Part shown: positions 1 to 8,100 of the stretch, in pieces
Position numbering within the stretch: the first letter of the stretch is position 1
How the letters are laid out: each line of letters opens with the position of its first letter
Assembly (NCBI GenBank): GCA_022968985.1
Contig: JALJPK010000021.1
Span: forward strand, 1-48,817
Direction of reading: 5' to 3'
DNA length: 48,817 nt
Origin: Pseudomonadales bacterium
GTDB lineage: Bacteria > Pseudomonadota > Gammaproteobacteria > Pseudomonadales > Natronospirillaceae
Position numbers and translations under genes: made by a program
Notes under the pieces: model-generated
Databases searched by the model: none
What the model was told of the DNA's origin: nothing
The model's input: only the letters and a program-made list of their open reading frames with translations

Positions 1-214
1 GGCCATTTAAACGAATACCACCTCCGCGACCGCGGTCTGACTCAATAGGGTAGCCGGCTTGCCTCAGTTCACTGAGTTCACGCATCAATGTACGTTGGCT
101 CACACCTAATTGTTCGCGTAAATCAGCAGTCTTCCAGTGATCTTCAGAGCGAAGTAATCCGATAAGGCGACTGCGCCGTTGCGTACGTTGTTCAAAGCTA
201 TTATTAGTCATCAT
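1..214 (-). CDS. HTH transcriptional regulator, DeoR/YafY (HTH_11) type, 5' part only
   Basis: Only the first 71 codons lie in the window; the gene continues past position 1. The translation has a winged-helix HTH of the HTH_11 kind: SRLIGLLRSEDHW, then LREQLGVSQRTLMRELSEL as recognition helix, then a wing GYPIESDRGRGGG. In this family a C-terminal WYL or other effector domain usually follows, but it is outside the window. Two consecutive ATGs (214 and 211) could start it. It is divergent from the hydrolase at 385, with a perfect inverted repeat just upstream (220-238), so it probably controls itself and perhaps the hydrolase. The HTH is clear; the effector is unknown. Confidence 0.85.
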   Translation of the reverse strand, partial: MMTNNSFEQRTQRRSRLIGLLRSEDHWKTADLREQLGVSQRTLMRELSELRQAGYPIESDRGRGGGIRLNG

Positions 215-219
215 TCTAA

Positions 220-238
220 TATGCCATGAAACGGCATA
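220..238. promoter_or_regulatory. Inverted repeat, candidate operator of the divergent regulator
   Basis: TATGCC-(7 nt)-GGCATA is a perfect 6-bp dyad 6 bp upstream of the regulator's first ATG, in the divergent intergenic region with the hydrolase gene. The position fits an autoregulatory operator. That function is inferred from position and symmetry only. Confidence 0.5.
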
Positions 239-384
239 ATAAACCATATACTTCAAATCATCGCTCGTTCTTACTGTTGTTTGCAAACAATGCAACCCAG
301 TAAAACAGCTTTTAACTTCTTTTAACTGACAGCTTTCAACTGTCCTTTTGTGACTCAGTCATATGGCTATAAGGTGTTTTAAAA

Positions 385-1362
385 ATGAAACCAATTAATC
401 AAACAACTAAACAAGCAATCAAACAAGTAAGCGATTTCCCCGAACCTACGTTTATTGATGTTAACGGGGTAACCCTTGAAGTATTTGAAGCAGGCCAACA
501 AAATGTTGGTAAACCGATTGTGTTGTGTCATGGGGGGCCCGAGCATGCTTTTAGCTGGCGTTTTCAGGTGCCAGCGCTAGTGGCGGCGGGCTATCATGTG
601 ATTGTGCCTAACCAAAGAGGTTATGGCAATTCGTCTTGCCCAAGCGAGGTAACTCAATACGACATCGAACATTTAACAGGAGATTTGGTTGCACTTTTGG
701 ATCACTACGGCTACGAAAATGCGACTTTTGTAGGGCATGATTGGGGCGCAGCGGTTGTTTGGGGCTTGGCTTTATTACATCCAAAACGAGTGTTTAAAGT
801 CATCAACTTAAGTTTGCCATATCAGCCACGCACCGAAAAACCTTGGATTGAGTTTATGGAAGCAATCTTTGGTGCCGACTTCTATTTTGTACACTTTAAC
901 CGACAACCCGGTGTGGCAGACAAGATATTGGATGAAAATACAGCGCAGTTTCTGTCTAATATTCATCGTAAAAACGAACCATTAAAAGCACCTGAACCCG
1001 GCATGATGATGATTAACCTAGCCAAAGCCGATACCGCAATGGGTGAGCCTGTAATGAGTGAAAGCGAACTGTCCATTTTTGTTGATGCCTTTAAAACTTC
1101 AGGGTTCACATCTAGTATTAATTGGTACCGAAACCTTGATCGTAACTGGTTTTTATTAGCAGAGGTGAATCCAATCATACAACATCCCACATTAATGATT
1201 TATGGGCTAAAGGATCCGATTCCTCAGTTTGAACAACTCACCGATTTTGTGCCAAATGCCGATGTGGTCAGTTTAGAATGTGGGCATTGGATACAACAAG
1301 AGTTACCAGAAGAAACAAACAAAACGATTTTGACGTGGCTTAAAAATCAGGAAGATGTTTAG
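385..1362 (+). CDS. Alpha/beta hydrolase, epoxide hydrolase-like
   Basis: A 325-aa cytoplasmic alpha/beta hydrolase with no signal peptide. The oxyanion-hole motif HGGP is at 49-52. The nucleophile elbow GHDWG puts Asp119 as nucleophile, the pattern of epoxide hydrolases and haloalkane dehalogenases rather than the Ser of esterases. Asp277 (YGLKDP) and His301 (CGHW) complete the triad. Tyr248 in INWYRN matches a cap tyrosine that polarises the epoxide in soluble epoxide hydrolases, which favours epoxide hydrolysis over dehalogenation. AAGGTG about 9 nt before the ATG is a plausible ribosome site. It is divergent from an HTH regulator that may control it. The substrate is unknown. A decayed copy of its last codons follows at 1425-1519. 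Confidence 0.87.
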   Translation: MKPINQTTKQAIKQVSDFPEPTFIDVNGVTLEVFEAGQQNVGKPIVLCHGGPEHAFSWRFQVPALVAAGYHVIVPNQRGYGNSSCPSEVTQYDIEHLTGDLVALLDHYGYENATFVGHDWGAAVVWGLALLHPKRVFKVINLSLPYQPRTEKPWIEFMEAIFGADFYFVHFNRQPGVADKILDENTAQFLSNIHRKNEPLKAPEPGMMMINLAKADTAMGEPVMSESELSIFVDAFKTSGFTSSINWYRNLDRNWFLLAEVNPIIQHPTLMIYGLKDPIPQFEQLTDFVPNADVVSLECGHWIQQELPEETNKTILTWLKNQEDV

Positions 1363-1424
1363 GTTTTATAAGTTTAAGTGCTTTTTAGATAGCTGCCTAA
1401 CGCTGGTGCAGGTAATTTTAACTG

Positions 1425-1519
1425 TGGATTATGGGCATTACTTCATTAATAAAAGCAGCAAGAACTGGCAGAAGAAATAAACAAAACGATTTTAGATTGA
1501 CATCAGAATCAGGTGTTTG
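1425..1519 (+). pseudogene. Decayed duplicate of the hydrolase 3' end
   Basis: This stretch aligns base by base with the last ~85 bases of the hydrolase gene (about 1276-1358). Shared blocks include ATGGGCATT against GTGGGCATT (the catalytic-His region), then GCAGAAGAAATAAACAAAAC against CCAGAAGAAACAAACAAAAC, and ATCAGG near the end. A small indel shifts the frame, so no open reading frame survives. It is either a local partial duplication or the leftover of a second hydrolase gene lost by recombination between tandem copies. Confidence 0.7.
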
Positions 1520-1571
1520 GATTAACTAATCAATTCAACTTCGAGAGTCGACATATTTTATTTGTCTAAAC

Positions 1572-1597
1572 AGCCAGTCACTTAAATGTGACTGGCT
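1572..1597. terminator. Bidirectional hairpin terminator between convergent genes
   Basis: AGCCAGTCAC-TTAAAT-GTGACTGGCT is a perfect 10-bp stem with a 6-nt loop, between the ends of the hydrolase (+) and the ankyrin gene (-). The flanks are A/T-rich on both sides, though neither carries a long T run. Position and symmetry fit termination for both genes. Confidence 0.65.
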
Positions 1598-1613
1598 AGA
1601 TAATTTAGATTTC

Positions 1614-2258
1614 TTATAAAGACTCTAAATAGGCCACTACTGCATCCTGCCCATAATTCTTAGCTTGATCTATAGCCGTTTTACCATTGTTATTACTATG
1701 CTTTAAATCTACTTTTAAACTGACAATGTGTTTAACCATTTCTAATTGTCCACTTGCTGCAGCAAATACTAAAACTTCATCTTGATAATTATCTGATTTT
1801 TTAATATCCGCACCTGCAGTTAATAACATATCAAACAATTCAATATCACCTAATTTTGCGGCTAATAATAAAGCGGTTTCACCCACCCCACCTACCATAC
1901 GTTCATCTAACTCAATATCATATTTTAATAAACTTTTAACAATTCCATTTGATCTAGTATGAATGGCTAAATGTAATGGCGAATAAAAGAAAAATCCTTG
2001 GAATTGTGGGTCAGCGCCATGATGCAAAATATAATCAACTAAATTTTGATCTCTAGCTTGAATCGCTAAAATTAAAGGGCTGCCATTAATGTCAAAATTT
2101 AAATCCAATCCACTAGCAATGATTTTTTTAGCCTGTTCACTGTCTTTTGCTTTTATAGCATCTAATAACTGGATATCCATATCATCATCTGCTTGGGCAA
2201 AAATACTAAACGTTAATGCTGCTATTATTGTTATCGTCTTAAAACATAATTTAATCAT
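1614..2258 (-). CDS. Secreted ankyrin-repeat protein
   Basis: A 214-aa protein starting MIKLCFKTITIIAALTFSIF, a signal peptide with a likely cut after AQA, so it is probably periplasmic. The mature part is about five ankyrin repeats; diagnostic strings include LLDAIKAKD, GSPLILAIQARD, SPLHLAIHTRSNGIVKSLL, GETALLLAAKLGD and GKTAIDQAKNYG. Ankyrin repeats bind other proteins; the partner cannot be read from the sequence. I chose the ATG at 2258 because AGGAA lies 7 nt upstream of it. An in-frame TTG at 2282 would lengthen the protein by 8 codons but puts that ribosome site inside the gene. It is convergent with the hydrolase and shares a terminator hairpin with it. Confidence 0.85.
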   Translation of the reverse strand: MIKLCFKTITIIAALTFSIFAQADDDMDIQLLDAIKAKDSEQAKKIIASGLDLNFDINGSPLILAIQARDQNLVDYILHHGADPQFQGFFFYSPLHLAIHTRSNGIVKSLLKYDIELDERMVGGVGETALLLAAKLGDIELFDMLLTAGADIKKSDNYQDEVLVFAAASGQLEMVKHIVSLKVDLKHSNNNGKTAIDQAKNYGQDAVVAYLESL

Positions 2259-2509
2259 TTGTTGTTTCCTAATATTATTCAAAAATTAATGTCCATGTTA
2301 TCAGTATTTTCTAGTTGTCCATATTACGAATTTGTTATCAGGTATTAAAAAATATTAAATGTAGGAACATAAGAATCCATGGGAAGATCTATTCAAAAAA
2401 CTCTCGAAAATCTAAGCCAGTTCTCTTGTAAAAACTGACTTAATCTCTTTACAGAAAAGAATAAATACACGTTTCCTCTTGACTCTGCCCTCTTTAAATT
2501 TAAAAGTTT

Positions 2510-3406
2510 TTATATATAAAATATTTCCCAATCACCTTCTTCATAGAAACTAACAGTAGAAGATAAATTGTCTGTAGCGACTGTAAATTCAAAAGCGGCT
2601 GATTCATTATCTATATAAGCAGAAGCATCGATATAATAGGTGCCAGCATTTAATAAATAATAAATTCGACTATCATCAGTTTCTTCATGGGCATCATCAT
2701 TTGTATAAATAACATCAAATGAATCACTAAGTAAATATAAATATGCATCTCCCTCAGGCACGGATAAACTTATTTGTACTGCAGTTTGTTCCGTTATAAT
2801 TAATTCATATAAGAAATAATTACTATCCGATGACAGTACTGCAGTAGTATTATAAATTTCAACCGTTTCACTCTCTTGAATAACTCGATAGAAAGAAAAA
2901 CTCATACTTTCAAAATTGTCTGATGTTATTATTAGTTCAAAATTATCTGTTTCATAACCATAATATGTAGCGGCTTCAATATAATAAGTGCCTGCTGTTA
3001 AAGAGTCAGATATAAAACTATTTTCGTCAGTGCCACCATCGTCATCATCAATTATTAATTCAAACTCACTATTTAATAACATAAGAAATGTATCAGTTTG
3101 GGATTCTAATGATATTTCTATATCACTTGTCTCGGTTAATACTAATTTGTATTGAACATTACCAACATCATTTGGGTATTCAGTTCCTGATAATTCCCAT
3201 GCACTATCTGCTACATATGAATTTTCAAAAACGAAAATGGTACCGGGGTCAATTTGCTCTTCAGGTTCGCCTGTAACCACATCTGTTTGTGTGTGTCTGT
3301 GTCTGTATCTGTATCGTCAGCTGAAGTTGTTATATCTTCACAACTTAAAAACTTAAAAACTTAAAAACATAAAACCAATGATTATTATTATGAATATTTT
3401 AAGCAT
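2510..3406 (-). pseudogene. PPC-domain lipoprotein, broken at two short tandem repeats (possibly phase-variable)
   Basis: The open part (2510-3280) encodes two tandem PPC-like beta domains; each ends in a typical TAGTYYIEA or NAGTYYIDA strand. The true start appears to be the ATG at 3406: AGGTGA sits just upstream and it opens a lipoprotein signal, MLKIFIIIIIGFMFLS. The next codon should give the lipobox Cys (TGT GAA GAT). Instead, three copies of TTTTTAAG on the coding strand (3344-3367) bring in a TAA. With a single copy the signal would read MFLSCED. A second lesion in the ACAGAC-type repeat around 3287-3320 puts the DTDTDT linker in a different frame from the PPC domains. Both lesions lie in simple repeats, so this is either a pseudogene or an OFF state of a slipped-strand contingency gene. 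The 256-aa ORF starting at an internal GTG has no signal peptide and is unlikely to be the real product. Confidence 0.7.
3344..3367. repeat. CTTAAAAA x3 octamer array in the signal-peptide region
   Basis: Three perfect 8-bp units directly between the start codon and the predicted lipobox Cys of the broken PPC lipoprotein. Since 8 is not a multiple of 3, each gain or loss of a unit shifts the frame. Confidence 0.9.
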
Positions 3407-3685
3407 GGTATTCACCTAGTAAGAAGTTAAAAAGTAATAAATTTAGAAAGTTAAAAGATTTAGTTCAAAGTAAAAAGTAGGCTAAAAATGGCAATATTTC
3501 AAGTAGTCTTAAATGTGAAATGGATGATAACGATTATTATTTTGTTAAAATTATTAATGTAAAAATAAATTTTATAACTTAAATTTACATAGGTATAAAA
3601 TTAATTGTATGTCATTAATATTTAAGTTAAAAATGATAAAAACAAATTAAAAGGAAGTCTAAAAATAGAAGTGGATACTCATATA
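3407..3685. other. AT-rich intergenic stretch
   Basis: Very AT-rich sequence upstream of the broken lipoprotein gene, which presumably holds its promoter. I could not assign a clear -35/-10 pair, RNA gene or conserved reading frame. Confidence 0.4.
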
Positions 3686-4300
3686 TTAAAGCCATTTATA
3701 GAAATAGAAAGATACGATTTCTGATTGCAGATTATTTGAAAAATAATAACAAAAAATCTGATAAAGACGGGTGACATATAATGGTTTTTCACCTTGATTG
3801 ATGAAAAAAGTAAAAGTGGCATACCCTACCCTACCCCGAATGCCAGGTAATACTCGTTGTAATTGATTGTTTGTCACAAGTGATTGTGTAAAAAATTCGG
3901 GTAGCAGTGCAATTCAAAAATAATTTAGTACCATTTTTAATGCGGTGCTTAAGGTGTTTACTTTTGCGTAATGTTCAATATTAATTAAGTGTTTATTGTT
4001 ATGGTTATTGTTGTTATCAAATAAATTTAATTTATCGTGCTGCCAATCTGTGTTTAGACAGTTTATCTGTAATGTGAATATTGCCGTATTGTTTAATTTA
4101 ACGTGGTGAGGCACAATATTTTTCAGAGACTTTACCGATTGATAACACACGATAATTAAAGTCTTTGATGTCACCTCCAGAAATTGCAACGTCTAAATTG
4201 TGTTCAATTAAGTTTTGCCATTGCCTAGTGTTAACCACTTCTTGGAAGCAACAGTAATTGACATTCACAAATTCCACTTCTCATGAAATTTAAACATTAT
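3686..4300 (-). pseudogene. Decayed LysR-type transcriptional regulator (effector-binding domain)
   Basis: Reading the minus strand in shifting frames recovers a LysR effector domain in order: WQNLIEHNLDVAISGGDIKD, then RVLSIGKVSEKYCASPR, then IKQYGNIHITDKLSKHRL, then STALKMVLNYF, then IALLPEFFTQSLV, then NNQLQRVLPGIRG and PLYVTRLYQIFCYYF. The CASP, LSKH and GIALLPEF strings sit at the places typical of LysR proteins. It is inactivated by TAA after CASPR (Tyr expected), TAA after LAAR, TGA where GIALLP needs Gly, and at least one frameshift near 4030. I could not recover the N-terminal HTH, so the 5' edge is uncertain. The short ORFs at 3686-3877 and 3914-4189 are pieces of this remnant, not genes. 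Confidence 0.82.
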
Positions 4301-5131
4301 CAAAAATGGCAATAAGTATTTATGCTTAGCATGTATAGAATCGAAAAATTTAACAATTTAATATACCGAGATAGTTAATGTTATTAGCAAGGTCGTATTT
4401 TATTTCTTATGAGGTGGTCTAGAATTTGATGTTGAAAAAACATTTGATTATTCAAAATGAATAACTATCCAGTTTGGTTAAACGGATGAATCGAATAACC
4501 ATTAATCCTGGTTGATTCGTTTGTTTAACTCTTTAATATAAGTTCAGTGTGTCAAAAGGAAATATGCCTTCGATGTGATCCCTAAAGGTTTGGGCAATTT
4601 AAAATTGGTTCCTAAACTCTGTGATAAGTAAAAATTTGCAGATGCACTTGGTTATTATTGAGGTATTAATTAAACTTTGACGACTGCGAAGGATGTATAA
4701 ATAAGGGTGTATAAAAAAGGCGAATGTTAGTGCTTAACTTCAAAATCCAACAGCTTTAATTCAGGGGGCGCTCTTAATGATTTTTAGAGGTTGGGTGTAT
4801 TTGTGACAGCAACAATAGTAAATTTTAGGGCCATAATTGCTAATAATTATTTCATGGATGAACTGACGAAATATAAATTGATTTATTATAAAAAGAATAA
4901 ATAAATTCACTTCGCCTGTTGACCGGGATTCTCTAATGATTGTCGCTGATTATTGTTTTGACCCCAGTAATCTTTTTTCTGCTACGACTATAAAATACAA
5001 AGCGAATACAAAAGAAATACAAAAATATAAATATAATATAAATAAAATAAAAATAATTACATTTATATTATATTTTCAATATACTGCCCAAGTTAAAAAA
5101 GGCTTACTTTGTAAATTAATAGGATAAAAAA
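4301..5131. other. Gene-poor stretch, possibly with further decayed coding sequence
   Basis: No intact gene seen. Around 4560-4780 on the plus strand, one frame reads AFDVIPKGLGNLKLVPKLCD and then runs through several stops (KFADALGYY, TLTTAKDV). The composition looks like former coding sequence, but I do not recognise the family. The last ~150 bases are the AT-rich leader of the large lipoprotein gene; AGGAT lies about 7 nt before its ATG. The 63-aa ORF at 4936-5127 is low-complexity and probably not a gene. Confidence 0.4.
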
Positions 5132-8100
5132 ATGATAGCATTCAAGAAACTAGGGCTGGTTTCAGCGCTAGCACTGTCCGCATGTGGCGGAAGTGACACT
5201 AGTCCAGATACTGATACCAATACAATCTCAAATACAGCAACAGATACGCAAACTGCAATCACACCTACTATATCAATAGGTGATGACTTTACAGTTAATG
5301 AAAAGGAATTAGTTAAGCTTATTGCTTTAATTTCAGACTTTGAAGGTGAATCCCAAGAATACACTTGGACTCAAACCTCTGGCACCACAGTGATTTTAGA
5401 TGAGTCAGTAGCTGGTGAATTATCATTTGCTGCACCTGACGTTAGTGAAACAGAAACTCTTACTTTTGAAGTTTCAGTAAGCGCTGCGGATGGCACTGTT
5501 TATACTGATACTATTTCAGTTGAAATCAAATTCACTGAAGAAGTACCTAATAATGTTGCACCTATAGTTAGTGCAGGTGAAGATTTTACCTCAGGTGATA
5601 ACATTACAGTCACGGTTACTGGCTCTTCTGAAGATTCAGATGGTAGTGTTGATTCTATATTATGGACTCAAACTGCAGGTTCAACGGTTACATTAAGCAA
5701 CGCAGACATGAACGTTTTTTCTTTTGACGCACCTGTTGTAACCGAAGATGAAACATTCAGCTTTGAATTAAGTGCAACAGACAACAGCGGCGATACCTCA
5801 ACAGATAGTGTTGATGTCCTTGTATCACACACTAATATTGCCCCAACAGTTGATGCTGGCAATAATATTAACTCTGCCGACAATACTACTGTTGAATTAA
5901 CAGGTTCTGTAATGGATGCTGATGGTTCGATTGCATCCATGGTTTGGACTCAAATTTCTGGGTCAGCTGTTATATTAACTAATGCCGATATGGTTTCAGC
6001 TAGTTTTGTTGCACCAATTACATCGGGTGATGAAACATTTATTTTCGAACTAAGTGCAACCGATAGCGACGGCGAGACTAACACTGATTCGGTGACAGTA
6101 TTTATTTCTCACAACAACATCTTTCCTACAGCCAATGCTGGTGATGACTTTACAACCGGTGATAATCAATCAGTAACGGTTACTGGCAGTGCAGATGATA
6201 CAGATGGATCAGTAGCTAGTATTGTTTGGACCCAAACTGCAGGCTCAACGGTTGTATTAACCAACGCAGACTTGGTCGCTTTTTCTTTTGATGCCCCTGT
6301 AGTAGTTACAGATGAAACATTCGGCTTTCAAATCAGTGTCACCGATAACCAAGGAGACGTTTCAACTGATACTGTTGATGTTGTTATAACACACACCAAT
6401 GTTGCTCCAATTGCAGATGCTGGTGATAATATTCCCTCTTCAGATGATACAACTGTGACCTTAAACGGCATGGCTTCAGATTCTGACGGTTCAGTTGCAT
6501 CCATTTTGTGGACTCAAACATCGGGTACAATTTTACCTTTAACTGATACAAGCATACTGACACCAAGTTTTGATGTGCCGGTTATATCGGGTGACAAGTC
6601 ATATATTTTCGAACTAAGTGTGACTGATAATGACGGCGAGATTACAACCGATTCAGTAACAGTATTTGTTTCTCACGGAAATATTCCACCTACAGCTAAT
6701 GCGGGTGATGCATTTACAACTGGAGATAATACAACGGTTACAGTAAACGGCAGTGCAGATGATATAGACGGCTCAGTAACAAGCATTGCTTGGACTCTAA
6801 CTTCAGGTCAAACGATTACTCTAATTAATGCCGACATGGCTACTTTTTCGTTTGATGCTCCTACCGTAACCACTGACGAAACATTCAGTTTTACAATGAG
6901 TGTAACGGATAACAGCGGATCAATTACAACTGATACAGTTGACGTGAGTGTTACTCACACAAACCTAATACCTACTGTTAATGCCGGTAGCGATATTACA
7001 TCGGGTGATGCAATTAACATTACAGTAACTGGCAGCGCAAGTGATGCCGACGGTTCAATTGTTTCATATGCTTGGGCTCAAACTTTAGGTCAATCGGTTG
7101 TGTTAACTAACGCTAACATGGCTAGTTTTTCGTTTGATGCACCTTCGAATTTAAGTGATCAAACCCTTACTTTTGAATTAACAGCAACAGACGATGCTGG
7201 TGAAATGGTAAAAGATTCGGTTAATGTTAACTTAACTCATACTAACGTAGCCCCTACCATTGTATTAACAAACATGTCTGTCGGTGAGGGCACATTAGTG
7301 CTTATCAATTCAGATGTTTATGATCTTGAAAATTCAATCGCCTCTTACCAATGGACTCAATTAACCGGTGATACGTTGGCTCTAACAAATCAAAACACAG
7401 CAAGTTTAGCATTCACTGCGCCATTAACAGTTACCCTTGATGTTTATCAATTCTCATTAACTGTCACTGATTCTGACAATGCAACAACAGTTGAAACAGT
7501 TAATGTGACGGTTAATCCAAATAATCAAGTACCTGTTATCTCAATTACTGGTGGCATTTCAGTTGATGAATTATCAACAATTAGCTTAAGTTCAACTGCC
7601 ACTGATGATCGTGATCTGTCTGAATTAACGTATGTTTGGTCGGCGAATAATGACGCGGTATTAACCGGTGAAACAACAGCAACTGTAAACATTACAGCGC
7701 CAATCGTGGCTGCACAAACTGATATGGTAATAACACTTGCAGTGACTGACTTAGATGGCGATACAACCACTAAGCAACATACAATTACAATCCTGCCAAT
7801 TGATTCTAATCCCACTGCAATGGCCAATATTGACCAAAGTGTTGTTGAACAAACATTAGTGACACTTAACGGTTCTGGATCAGATTTCGACGGTGATATT
7901 GTTTCTTACGCTTGGACATTGGTTTCAGGCTCTGCAGTTGTATTATCAAATTCAACTTTAATGAACCCTACTTTTGATGCACCCACTGTTTTATTGGGTT
8001 CTACTGAAGAATTAGTTTTTGATTTAGTTGTAACAGATAACGAAGGTTTAAGCTCTGAAGCTGATTCAGTAACTATTACAGTTACACCCGTTAACTTAGA

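Noticed and set aside
3686..3877. 63-aa ORF as a real gene
   Set aside because: Its sequence continues the LysR C-terminus (GIALLPEFF, then LQRVLPGIRG), so it is a pseudogene piece.
3914..4189. 91-aa ORF as a real gene
   Set aside because: It is one frame of the decayed LysR gene; most of the conserved LysR strings lie in other frames.
4936..5127. 63-aa ORF upstream of the giant lipoprotein
   Set aside because: Lys/Asn/Ile-rich, no ribosome site, no recognisable family; consistent with random AT-rich DNA.
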